64,000 bases of DNA. Source: Trifolium pratense. Lineage: Eukaryota; Streptophyta; Magnoliopsida; Fabales; Fabaceae. Position numbers and translations under genes: made by a program. The stretch lies in NCBI RefSeq assembly GCF_020283565.1, contig NC_060063.1:50087726-50151725 (forward strand), written 5' to 3'. Positions 1 through 10,416 of this stretch are shown piece by piece. Every line of letters begins with the position of its first letter. Position 1 is the first letter of the stretch. The notes under the pieces were generated by a model. That model was not told the DNA's origin and ran no database searches. It saw nothing but the letters and a program-made list of their open reading frames with translations.

Positions 1-2
1 AA

Positions 3-1772
3 GAAATTCACGATCCACAAAGTAATGACACACCAATGGAGGAACAATAGTAGGATGCACAAGATGTTGTGACAGAGAATCCTGCTCATGTAACACAAGA
101 ACCACGTAGGTCCAACAGGATACATCAAGAACCTGAAAGATATGGATATCTCATATCGGAACAAGGTGATGTATTACTCATGGATCAAGATGAGCCTGTG
201 ACTTACCAAGAGGCCATTACTGGCCCTGAATCTGAGAAGTGGCTTGAAGCCATGAAATCTGAAATGGATTCCATGTATACAAATCAAGTTTGGAACTTGG
301 TGGAAGCTCCTGATGGGATCAAACCCATAGGATGCAAGTGGGTCTTCAAGAAGAAGACTGACATGGATGGAAAGGTACAGACCTACAAAGCGCGATTGGT
401 TGCTAAAGGTTTCAAACAAATTCATGGGGTAGACTATGATGAAACATTTTCACCAGTTGCGATGATCAAATCCATTCGGATCTTACTTGCCATCGCTGCA
501 TACTATGATTATGAAATCTGGCAGATGGATGTAAAAACTGCCTTCCTTAATGGGAGTCTCCTTGAGGATGTGTACATGACACAACCTGAAGGCTTTTGCA
601 TTCCAGGAGAAGCCAAAAGGATATGCAAATTACAGCGATCAATCTACGGATTGAAGCAAGCTTCCAGAAGTTGGAATCTTCGTTTTGATGAAACTGTAAA
701 GCAGTACGGATTCATTCAAAATGAAGATGAGCCTTGTGTTTACAAGAAGGTTAGTGGGAGCATAGTCGCATTCCTAGTATTATATGTAGATGACATATTA
801 CTAATAGGAAACGACATCCCTACCTTGCAACAAGTTAAAACTTGGTTAGGGAATTGCTTTTCTATGAAAGATCTGGGTGAAGCAGCCTATATATTAGGAA
901 TAAGAATCTATAGAGATAGATCACAGAAACTGCTTGGCCTAAGCCAGAGTACATACATAGATAAAGTGTTAAGACGCTTTAATATGCATGATTCCAAGAA
1001 AGGATTCATTCCTATGCAACATGGCCTATGTCTTTCAAAGAAACAGTCTCCTTCATCTAAGGAAGAAAGGGACCGCATGAGTAAGATCCCTTATGCATCG
1101 GCTATAGGATCTATCATGTATGCCATGATATGTACTCGACCAGATGTTTCATATGCCTTAAGCGCAACAAGCCGTTATCAGTCTGATCCTGGTGAGGCTC
1201 ATTGGGTGGCTGTCAAGAACATCCTTAAATACTTAAGGAGGACTAAAGACTCATTCCTAATATATGGAGGCCAAGAAGAGCTAAATGTAATTGGTTACAC
1301 TGATGCTAGCTTCCAAACAGATAGGGATGACTTTAGGTCGCAATCGGGCTATGTGTTTTGCATAAATGGTGGCGCTGTGAGCTGGAAGAGTTCAAAGCAA
1401 GATACAGTTGCTGATTCTACAACCGAAGCTGAGTACATCGCTGCATCAAATGCAGCAAAGGAAGCTGTTTGGATAAAGAAGTTCATTACTGAACTTGGCA
1501 TATTCCCTAGCATTGTGGATCCCATTGAATTATTTTGTGACAACAATGGTGCAATCGCACAAGCTAAGGAACCTAGATCTCACCAAAAGTCGAAACACAT
1601 ACTCAGGCGCTATCATCTTATTCGAGAAATAATTGATAGAGGAGATGTGAAGATATGCAGAGTACCAACACTTGACAATGCTGCTGATCCACTTACAAAG
1701 CCTCTTGCTCAGCCGAAGCATGAGGGCCACACTAGGGGCATAGGTATTAGGAGTATGCCTGATTGGCTCTAG
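3..1772 (+). pseudogene. pol: pol 3' part (RT and RNase H), Ty1/copia, broken by two stops
   Basis: This is the C-terminal half of a copia polyprotein. It shows the RT start (residues resembling NQVWNLVEAP, then GCKWVFK and KARLVAKGF), the RT catalytic YVDDILLIG at about 783-809, the RNase H segment beginning GYTDASFQTD and the closing motif NAADPLTKPL. In the linker before RT, two consecutive in-frame TAG codons occur at 48-53, where the copy at 18280-26474 has GAG CAG. The long open frame after them is therefore cut off from the integrase part. The break is seen directly; that it abolishes function is inference. Confidence 0.9.
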
Positions 1773-1775
1773 TGC

Positions 1776-1786
1776 TAGTGGGAGAT
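1776..1786 (+). promoter_or_regulatory. polypurine tract of the left Angela copy
   Basis: A purine-rich stretch (GTGGGAGATT) lies directly before the LTR, in the position where plus-strand DNA synthesis is primed in this family. The same tract precedes the 3' LTRs at 25166 and, on the minus strand, at 47869. Confidence 0.7.
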
Positions 1787-3091
1787 TGTTGGTGTAAGTC
1801 CTAGAGGCCAATTATTTATAATTGCATGATACTTGTATTGGATAATTTACTTATTAAATAAAGGCTTTTTCTATATTATGTTTATGTGTTAAATAATAAT
1901 AGAGTCCCTAGAATAGTAAGTTCATTGAATGGAACGTTAAGTGTGACTTAATCGTGAGAATCCATTACACATAAGAACACTATTCTTAAAACATCCGTAG
2001 TCAAGCTTTGCTGTGAATTGGGATAACATCCAAACATAGAGACTATTATGTTGGTAGACTGATGATCACATCTCACGGATCATAGATAAAGAGTTATCAA
2101 GTCTTCACATAGATATAAATATTAAGAGTAATATTTATATCGGATTGACCCACCATGAGAATACTACATAGTATGTTATGAAATGTCATAAGATATTCTC
2201 ATAGTGATAAGTGGTGTATTCCACCCTTCGACCTGAAACCACTATGTTCCCTAGATGTAGGAGTGTAGTACTTTGTCGTCATTCAAAGTTATCCGTAACA
2301 GGATGACTATAAAGTTGGTTGATGGGTATTCCACGAATCATGCTAAGGGACATGAGTGACCTAGATGGAATTTACCCCTCCTACATAACAGGAGATATGT
2401 CTATGGGCCCAATATTGAACTTAACAATGGTGACGTACTATGCCTTGTGTTCAATATAGACATAAGGGTAAAAGGGTAGTTATACACATGAGTTTTATCA
2501 CTGAAAGGTTTGTCAGATCACGTGACATTCTTGTGACTTGGGTAGCAGTGATGTGTTGCTAGATACCGCTCACTGTTTATAATATTAAGATCAATATTAT
2601 TGCCAACGTCATAAGAACCTACAGGGTCACACACAAAAGGACAGTCGATATGGAAGAAATAAGTAAGACTTATTTTGAGGGTGCGATTAGTGAAAAACAG
2701 TTTTGGGCTTAACAAGACCAAACACCGTTTGGCCCAACTGACCACACAAGAAACTCTATAAATAGAAGCTTGTGTGTTTCAGTTTGGTTTGCTTTTTCAC
2801 AATTCGTTTTTCAGAGAAACCCTTAAACTCTGAAATCCTAACCGCACTTCCTAAGCCTTCATCTTGTAGCAGCTAGCACTGAAAGTTGAAGACCTGTTCG
2901 TGTGGACTAGCTAGAGGTGCTGCCGTCGTGTGGTGCTTGTGATCAACGAAGAGAAGCAAAGAGTTTGCTGTTTCAGTTCTACAAAGGTATAACGTTTAAC
3001 CCTGATCATGCCCATTCGCAAGGATCCATCGAAGGAAAAATTTTAATTTCCGCTGCGTTTTTCACTCTGTCTTAAATGCGATTTTCCTTCA
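1787..3091 (+). repeat. LTR of left Angela copy (1305 bp)
   Basis: The LTR begins TGTTGG and ends TTCA, next to foreign sequence CCTCC. It carries a clear TATA box (TATAAATA, 2757-2764), from which transcription would start roughly 30 bp downstream. Its length is close to the 1309-bp LTRs of the intact copy and the 1299-bp LTRs of the minus-strand array, from which it differs by scattered substitutions. Confidence 0.9.
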
Positions 3092-3175
3092 CCTCCCACT
3101 ATTTTACTCAAAACAAATGACCCTCGACATTTGATTCGGAAAATTCCGTTGGAAGATTTTCTAGTGGGAATGAGA
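3092..3175 (-). repeat. Remnant of antisense Angela leader
   Basis: These 84 bp match the leader found in each array unit (for example 27980-28061), starting CCTCCCACTATTTTACTC and ending GGGAATGAGA. They are the only trace here of the array unit that continues at 16880, and they are bounded by the left Angela copy and the Sirevirus insertion. Confidence 0.85.
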
Positions 3176-4339
3176 TGTTGGAACAAAATTGATTTAAAAA
3201 TGTTTGCCCCTAAATCTATTAAGGTTTTGATGATAACAAAGTATTAATAAACAATTGGAAGGACTAAAAATTTAATTTAAGTGTGTAGGACTTAGATTCA
3301 ATTAAGCTCTGATTAAAGATCAGAAGATAAGGACTTCAGAAGTTTGTAAGCGTTCAGAAGATCATGAGACTCAGAAGTTGTAATCTTCAGACGATGAAGT
3401 CTTCAGAACTTCTTAAGGTCTAAGCTTCATCAAACTCTGATGATCTTCTTGACGTTTGTAAAGATTCTCTTTTGCAAGTCAACTCTTCTACCAATGAAGA
3501 AAAGGACCTTTCAAGCCTGATCAGAACAGCTAATCTCCTTTTGTCTGTCCTCTTTTGAGAACGTGGGTCATCAGTGGTGTTAGCTGAATAAGGAAAGTCT
3601 TCTCTGCAGTAGTCAAAGTACCTGAAACTCTTTCTTAGTTTTGGATACAACCAAACTGCATCAAGACAGGCTGCTTGAAGACAAAAGATTATCTACTTCA
3701 ACGGTCTTCTTTGCAACGACTCTTTTCTAGTCATATATATACTAAAGGAATCAGTTGTAATCATATATATCAAGGATTATTAACACGCACGGACAAACTC
3801 TGAATTCCTCATACAAAGCTCTGAACCTCTGAACTGTGTTGTTGCACTTTTAGTTCAAATATTTAGTATTTGTTCTTCTAGGTTCTGATTAAGAGCTGTT
3901 GTATTCTTTCAATTACTTTATTATATCTAGTACTTGAGGTAACTTAAGCTTGTGTGCTTAAGTGTGAAGTCTTAAGCTTGTGTGCTTAAGCATTGTTGAG
4001 AAGTCTCTTGCTTGTGTGCTTGAGCATTGTTGAGAAGTCTCTTGCTTGTGTGCTTGAGCATTGTTGAGAAGTCTCTTGCTTGTGTGCTTGAGCAGTTGTA
4101 ATCTTGTGTGATTATAGTGAAATCCCTTGGAAGTGCAAGGGGACTGGACTACTCTCGTTTTGTGAGAGGAACCAGTATAAATTGCTTGTGTGATCTCTCT
4201 CTCTCTCTTAACTTGTTTTATTGTGTTATTTATCCGCTGCTGTTGAAGTTAAGTTAAGAACTTGAAAAAGTTTTAAACTTGACTAAAACACAATTCAACC
4301 CCCCCCCCCCCCCCCCCTTCTTGTGTTTTCACACCTTCA
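3176..4339 (+). repeat. Sirevirus LTR, first copy (1164 bp)
   Basis: Begins TGTTGGAACAAAATTG and ends CTTCA before the PBS. It holds a TATA-like run (ATATATATA, about 3733-3741), three tandem copies of a 34-bp unit at about 3986-4095 built around GCTTGTGTGC, a CT microsatellite near 4195 and a 19-C tract near 4299-4317. The poly-C tract is the main length difference from the LTR at 14245. Confidence 0.93.
3954..4095 (+). repeat. 34-bp tandem repeats and hairpins in Sirevirus LTR
   Basis: Two perfect small palindromes of the form CTTAAGC-TTGTGT-GCTTAAG are followed by three 34-bp repeats carrying the related CTTGCTTGTGTGCTTGAG. The same block is at about 15012-15163 in the other LTR. It lies downstream of the TATA-like run, so it would be in the transcript. 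Confidence 0.85.
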
Positions 4340-4341
4340 AT

Positions 4342-4360
4342 TGGTATCTAGAGCTCTGGT
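4342..4360 (+). promoter_or_regulatory. Primer binding site, Sirevirus, first copy
   Basis: TGGTATCTAGAGCTCTGG starts two bases after the LTR. It resembles the complement of initiator methionine tRNA (TGGTATCAGAGC) but has an extra T after TGGTATC. The second copy at 15403 has the same form. Confidence 0.8.
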
Positions 4361-4409
4361 CTGTTACTTTCACTTAACAGTGAGACAGTAAAGATCTTGT
4401 GAGAACACT

Positions 4410-5788
4410 ATGTCTGGAGGAGACGATAGTAGCACTAGAACAACCGGTGAAGCCGGTGATGCCAATGGTGCTGGTGGTGGTCCTAGAAATGCTTTTGGTT
4501 TTGACTACTTAAGTAATGAATCACATGAACATAGTGGCAATAGGAAAGCCCCTATATTCAATGGTGATGCATCATTATTTGAGTGGTGGAAGGAAAGACT
4601 GTATAGCAATATTACTGCTATTGATCATGAGTTGTGGGATTTGGTTGAGCTGGGAGTAACTTTTGAAAACTTAAATGAACATTGTCCATTGAGCATAGAA
4701 AGTTACTCACACCAGTTAACTTAAAAACCTACACTAAGCATCATAGAGTAAAGGACATTGTTGTTGGTGCTATTAGACATGAGGATTATGTCAGAATAGA
4801 AGACAAGTCTACTGCTAAATCTATCTTTGATTCTATGTGTGCTACCTATGATGGTAATGAAAAGGTTCAAGAGGCTAAGGCTAGTCTCTTGATAAGGCAA
4901 TATGAACTATTCACTATGCAACAAGATGAAAACATTGAAACTATGTTTACAAGGTTTCAAATCCTTGTATCTGGTCTTAAAGCTCGTAAGAGAAGTTATT
5001 CCACCTATGACCATGTTCAGAAGATTCTGAGAAGTCTTCCTATTGCTTGGAGACCTAAGGTCACTGCAATAAAAGAAGCTCAAAATCTCAAGACTCTGAG
5101 TCTTGAGGCTCTGATAAGCAATCTCAGAAGCCATGAGATGGTTCTGAATGCTGATTCAGAAGCTAAGAAGAAGTCCAAGTCTGTGGCTTTACAGTCAACT
5201 AGGACTCCTTCTAAAGCTCTTAAGACTCAGCTTCTTGACTTTGAGGAGGAATCTTCTGCAGATGGTCAAGAGGAGGAAATGGGTGAAGATGAGTTTGCTT
5301 TATTCACCAAGTTTCAGCAATGGAACAGATTTAACAAAAGAAATTTCAGAGGTAACAGCTCCAGAAACTTTGTCAGCAAAAAGGATGATCAGAAGAACTG
5401 CTTCAACTGTAAGAAGCCAGGACACTTTATTGCTGACTGTCCAGAAATGTCTGCCAAAGACAAAAACAAAAGATACAGCTCAAAGAAGCAACAATTTAAG
5501 AGCAAATTGAAAAAGAGTCTGATGGCTACTTTTGAAGAGCTATCATCTGAGGAAGAAGTTGAGGAAGAGGAAGAGGCAAATCTAGCCCTGATGGCTTCAA
5601 CTGACTCAGATGCAGACTCAGAGGATGAATCAGAATCAGATTCAGAAGTAACAGATGAGGTATTTTCTGACTGTTCTAAATCTCAACTTATAACTGCACT
5701 TAACAAGGTCATTGAGAAACATCTCAGAGTGTTAAGTAAACAAAAAGTTTTACAAGAAAAGCTTAACACTCTGACTGAACAAGCATAA
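4410..5788 (+). pseudogene. gag: gag, Sirevirus, first copy, frameshifted
   Basis: The first copy of capsid/nucleocapsid Gag begins with the same Gly-rich N-terminus as the intact copy at 15471. Near 4684 it lacks 7 nt present there (between GAACAT and TGTCCATTG), which shifts the frame and ends the first part at 4724. The remaining frame continues to 5788 and includes a CX2CX4HX4C zinc knuckle (CFNCKKPGHFIADC) near 5400-5440 and an acidic Ser/Glu-rich tail. The stop TAA at 5786-5788 is shared with the second copy, and the frame stays open beyond it. The product would be truncated before the zinc knuckle. Confidence 0.92.
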
Positions 5789-6805
5789 CATTTTCAAGGT
5801 CTGTATCAAGAAACTCTGAATAGAGTGAATGACTTTGAAAAGGGTTGTGCTGTTTGTCACAAACCTATTGATGAGCAGGAAATAGCTCTTCAACAGTTTG
5901 TGCATCTCAACCTTGGGAAGAGCAAAGCTGCTAATAGAATTTATAATGTTTTGAGACATAGAGGAGAAGGACTTGGCTATGAATATGGTAGAACATATTC
6001 AAAGCTGAAGACCTTTGCCAAAAAGGTTGGAAAATCTTGGGTTTATTATGTTGTTCCACCAAGTGAAGAAGGAAAGAATCCTGGTACTGTTGAAAATGAG
6101 AATGATGATCTGAGTGATTTAGAAGCTGACAGCTCAGAGGAACCAAGTTCCTCAGGATCTGGAAAGAAAAGTTCAGAAGATAGAAGTTGTTCAGAACCTG
6201 AGAACATTAGTTCAGAAGTTCTGAAAACTTCAACATCTGAGACTTCAAATTCTGGAACCAAAGGGACTTCAGTACCTGAGTCTAGTCAATCTAAAAGCTC
6301 AGAAGTTTTTAAAAGAAAAAATTCAAACTCCAAACCTCAGATGCAGTACAGGACTCAGATTATTTATGATTCTAGAGTCAGTAGATATAATCAATCAGAA
6401 CATGGGATTGATAATAAATACAAACCCTGGAATCATAAACAATCCAAATCCTGGAATAATAACAGATCTCAAACAAAGAAAAGGTTTCAAAAAGGTTATT
6501 ATTCTAAACCAAGATCTTTCTCTAACACTAAACAACATAGTAAGCATTTGTGGACTAACAAGCGTGGACCCAGAAGATGGGTACCAAAAGCTGAAATAAT
6601 GTATCATTCAGATTTACCAACTAGGAAAGGATATGTCCTGCCTAGAGTATGGAAACAAGTCCTATGCAAAGGAAGAAGGGCTTATGTCCTAGACAAATGG
6701 CTGACAAGTTCTCAAGTTAACAATCAGAACTTGAGAAATGAAGAGGAAGAATACTGGGATGACTTTATCATTAACTGTGATGAAGAGTTCTACCGCAATG
6801 ATTAA
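5789..6805 (+). CDS. Gag-pol linker region after the gag stop, Sirevirus
   Basis: In the same frame as gag, 5789-6802 is open and is closed by TAA at 6803-6805. The first ATG is at 5825. The predicted 326-residue stretch starts with a CAVCHKP segment, then a charged Ser/Glu region at about residues 95-155, then a basic Lys/Asn/Trp/Arg-rich region suited to nucleic-acid binding. No enzyme domain is recognised. It is probably part of the gag-pol polyprotein, reached by readthrough of 5786-5788 or separated by a mutation. Pol continues in a different frame from 6802, so at least one frame change lies between this part and the protease. Confidence 0.7.
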   Translation, partial: HFQGLYQETLNRVNDFEKGCAVCHKPIDEQEIALQQFVHLNLGKSKAANRIYNVLRHRGEGLGYEYGRTYSKLKTFAKKVGKSWVYYVVPPSEEGKNPGTVENENDDLSDLEADSSEEPSSSGSGKKSSEDRSCSEPENISSEVLKTSTSETSNSGTKGTSVPESSQSKSSEVFKRKNSNSKPQMQYRTQIIYDSRVSRYNQSEHGIDNKYKPWNHKQSKSWNNNRSQTKKRFQKGYYSKPRSFSNTKQHSKHLWTNKRGPRRWVPKAEIMYHSDLPTRKGYVLPRVWKQVLCKGRRAYVLDKWLTSSQVNNQNLRNEEEEYWDDFIINCDEEFYRND

Positions 6806-6807
6806 AG

Positions 6808-9800
6808 TTGTTTCTCATACAGCCTGCCACTCAAAGAAGTATCATGAATCATTCATGGTATCTGGATAGTGGATGTTCAAGGCATATGACTGGTGACAAA
6901 CAACTATTCTCTAAGCTGACTATGAAAGAAGGAGGATCTGTTGGCTTTGGAGGTAATCAAAAAGGAAAGATAATAGGTACAGGTACAGTAGGTAATTCTT
7001 CTCTATCTATTAATGATGTTTGGTTAGTAGATGGACTCAAACATAACTTATTGAGCATAAGTCAATTCTGCGACAATGGTTATGTAGTTGTCTTTAATAA
7101 GGAATCATGTACTGTGTCTAAACAATCTGATAACTCCATAATATTCAAAGGTCTGAGAAAGAACAATGTTTATAAAATTAATCTTTCTGATTTGAATGAA
7201 CAAAAAGTGATGTGTCTTTTGACCTTGAGTGAAGAAAAATGGATCTGGCATAAGAGGTTAGGCCATGCTAACTGGAGGTTAATCTCTAAGCTTAGCAAGC
7301 TTGACCTTGTCAGAGGTTTACCTAAAATCAAATATCACTCAAACACACTTTGTGGTTCTTGTCAAAAAGGAAAAATTACAAAATCATCTTTTAAACCTAA
7401 GAACATTGTTTCTACCTCTAGACCATTGGAACTTCTTCACATTGATCTGTTTGGGCCAGTTAACACTGCCTCTATCAATGGAAAGAAGTATGGATTAGTG
7501 ATTGTTGATGACTACAGTAGATGGACTTGGGTAAAATTCCTAAGAACAAAAGATGAAGCTTATGATGAGTTTAGCATCTTCTGCAAACAAATTCAAAATG
7601 AAAAAGGCTACACTATTTTAAAAGTTAGAAGTGATCATGGTGGAGAATTTGAAAATGAACCTTTTGAAAACTTTTGTGAAAAATATGGCATCCTGCATGA
7701 ATTCTCTTCTCCTAGAACTCCTCAACAAAATGGGGTTGTAGAAAGGAAGAATAGAACTCTGCAAGAAATGGCCAGAACCATGATGCATGAAACTAATGTA
7801 GCAAAATTTTTATGGGCAGAAGCTGTAAATACAGCATGTTATGTTCAAAATAGAATCTATATCAGATCTAAATTGAACAAAACTGCTTATGAACTGTTCA
7901 AAGGAAGAAAGCCTGATATTTCTTATTTTCATCAGTTTGGATGTACTTGTTACATCTTAAACAACAAAGTCCATCTAAAGAAATTTGATGCTAGAGGTTA
8001 TAAGGGTATCTTTATAGGATATTCTGAACGCTCAAAAGCATACAGACTGTATATTTCTGAAACACACACTGTGGAAGAAACTATGCATGTCAAATTTGAT
8101 GACAAAGAGCCTGACCAAGTGTCAGAGCTTGTGGAAGGTTTGTCTAGATTTCAGGTATCAGAGGATCAGTATTCAGATATTCCAAACTACTCAGAACATC
8201 CATTCTCTGAAGAACCTCTGAACATAACAGTTCCTACAGACTCTGAACAACAAAGAACTGAAGCAACTGCTGAACCTGCTGTTGATGAGTCTGAAGATGA
8301 TGAGCCCCCAAGAAATACTTTCAAATACAAATCATCACATCCAGAGGAACTGATCTTAGGCAACAAGGATAGTCCAATGAAGACAAGATCTCAACTGAGA
8401 AATGAGGAATCTTTAGTTGGTCTTATCTCAATGATGGAACCTTCAAAGATTGATGAAGCTCTGAAAGATGATGCTTGGATTGTAGCAATGCAAGAAGAGC
8501 TGAATCAATTTCAAAGGAATGATGTATGGACTCTAGTGCCCAAACCTTCACACAAGAACATTATTGGAACAAAATGGGTATTCAGAAACAAGCTGAATGA
8601 ACAAGGTGAAGTGGTAAGAAACAAGGCTAGATTGGTTGCACAAGGTTATAGTCAGCAAGAGGGGATTGACTATACTGAAACCTTTGCACCAGTTGCTAGA
8701 CTTGAAGCTATCAGGTTACTTCTATCTTATGCTGTTAATCATGGAATAACCTTGTATCAGATGGATGTTAAAAGTGCCTTCTTAAATGGTTTTATTTCTG
8801 AAGAAGTGTATGTTAAGCAACCTCCTGGTTTTGAAGATGTCTCAAACCCATAACATGTTTTCAAATTGAAGAAATCACTGTATGGTTTGAAACAAGCTCC
8901 AAGAGCTTGGTATGATAGACTCAGTAATTTCCTTCTTGAAAAGGGTTTTGAGAAAGGGAAGGTTGACTGCACACTCTTTAGAAAAACAACCAAAGAAGAC
9001 ATTTTAATCATTCAAATTTATGTTGATGATATTATCTTTGGTTCAACTAATGCTTCCTTGTGCAAGAATTTTTCTAAGATAATGCAGGATGAATTTGAAA
9101 TGAGCATGATGGGAGAATTGAAGTTCTTTCTGGGAATTCAAATCAATCAGAAGAAGGAAGGAACTTATGTTCATCAATCAAAATATACCAAGGAGCTTCT
9201 GAAGAAGTTCAACCTAGATGATTGCAAAATAATGAACACTCCTATGCATTCAACTACCAACATGAGCAAGTCAGAAGATGAAGGAAAAGTAGATCAAAAG
9301 GTCTACAGAGGTATGATTGGTTCCTTACTCTATCTGACAGCCTCTAGGCCAGATATTTTATTCAGTGTTTACTTATGTGCAAGATTTCAGTCAGATCCTA
9401 GAGAATCTCATCTTACTGCTGTAAAGAGAATCTTTAGGTATCTGAAAGGAACAACTAATCTTGGACTTCTCTATAAGAAATCCAATGATTATGTGCTAAA
9501 TGGATTCTGTGATGCTGACTATGCTGGAGATAAAATTGAAAGAAAATCCACAAGTGGCAATTGTCAATTTGTTGGTGAAAACCTTATCTCCTGGGCTAGT
9601 AAGAGACAAACTACTATAGCTTTGTCTACAGCAGAAGCAGAATACATTTCAGCAGCTAAGTGTTGCACACAACTACTCTGGCTAAAATATCAGTTAGAAG
9701 ATTATCAGGTAAGCAGTCACAATATTCCTTTATATTGTGATAATACTGCAGCCATTCATTTATCTAAAAATCCTATCCTACACTCTAGAGCCAAACATAT

Positions 9801-9966
9801 TGAAATCAAACACCATTTTATCAGAGATTATGTTCAGAGAGGCATTATAGATATTAAGTTTGTTGATACTGAAAATCAATGGGCTGACATATTTACTAAA
9901 GCCTTACCTGTTGAAAGATTTGATTTTATAAAGAAACATCTGAACATGTTTTCAATCTCTGAATGA
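6808..9966 (+). pseudogene. pol: pol (protease, integrase, RT, RNase H), Sirevirus, stop in RT
   Basis: The order of domains is copia-type. Protease has [12 protein letters not shown] at about residues 17-28. The integrase zinc region has HKRLGHAN and later C-x2-C. The integrase core has [17 protein letters not shown] and [14 protein letters not shown], consistent with the D,D,E residues. RT starts near residue 570 with DVWTLVPK and later has YVDDIIFGS near 9020-9046. RNase H begins with FCDADYAGD, and the end has NQWADIFTKALP. An in-frame TAA at 8851-8853 interrupts RT just before its conserved LYGLKQAPRAW segment; the frame then continues to 9966. The frame opens at 6802 without a clear ATG, as expected for part of a polyprotein. 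Confidence 0.93.
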
Positions 9967-10416
9967 AAATTTTTTTTTGGCTATTAAAGTGTAAGAAGTT
10001 ATGTATATCAGAACTTATGATTCAGAACATCTGAAACACAAGCTCTGAAGTACGTAACTCTGATAGAGAATTTTAAATATCTCAGAGGCTCTGAACTATT
10101 TAAGTGGGAAACGTTTAGTATTCGCTACTGAACAGTTGTCCATTAAAATAGCAGTTACCGAGTAAATTTCTGCACGTGGTCTACGTGTGTCAGGTAGTGG
10201 GTGGTTAATGATGACTTTTAGTATTCAACTTTTTTGTCAATTAGCGTAACTTCCCAAATTTGCTATTTTCGTGTTAACTGTGTGCATTTAAATAAAACTT
10301 ACACAATACACTTGCACACTTCTCACTCTCACAACCTACACTTTCTTTTCTCTCTAAACCTTCAACAAAAATCTTCTTTCTCTCTCATTAGATCCAACCC
10401 TTACCTAAACTCCATC
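9967..10416 (+). promoter_or_regulatory. Spacer with candidate promoter for the envelope-like gene
   Basis: The spacer contains a TATA-like CATTTAAATAAAAC at 10285-10298, followed by a CT-rich stretch with many TCTCTC/CACAC runs, typical of plant 5' leaders, and then ATCATGGCT at 10414-10422. The layout suggests a separate mRNA for the third gene. That is inference; splicing from the genomic RNA is the alternative. Confidence 0.5.

Larger units (their letters stand above)
1..3091 (+). mobile_element. Angela-type Ty1/copia retrotransposon, 3' part only
   Basis: The element enters from the left window edge, so its 5' LTR, gag and most of pol are not visible. What remains is the reverse transcriptase/RNase H end of pol, a purine-rich tract and one LTR. 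The LTR starts TGTTGGTGTAAGTCCTAGAG, which resembles the start of BARE1/Angela/WIS LTRs from grasses (established family knowledge), and the pol is near-identical to that of the full-length copy at 18280-26474. It lies in antisense Angela leader sequence that resumes at 3092. A target duplication cannot be checked because the left end is outside the window. Confidence 0.9.

Noticed and set aside
3290..3430. Heat-shock-element-like TTC/GAA clusters in the Sirevirus LTR
   Set aside because: The TTCAGAA/CTCTGAA words occur throughout the element, including coding parts, and the spacing does not match the nGAAnnTTCn rule.
3420..3650. Minus-strand 76-codon ORF in the Sirevirus LTR, repeated at 14489-14719
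   Set aside because: Its conservation is explained by the two LTRs being recent copies of one another. No promoter or domain is seen.
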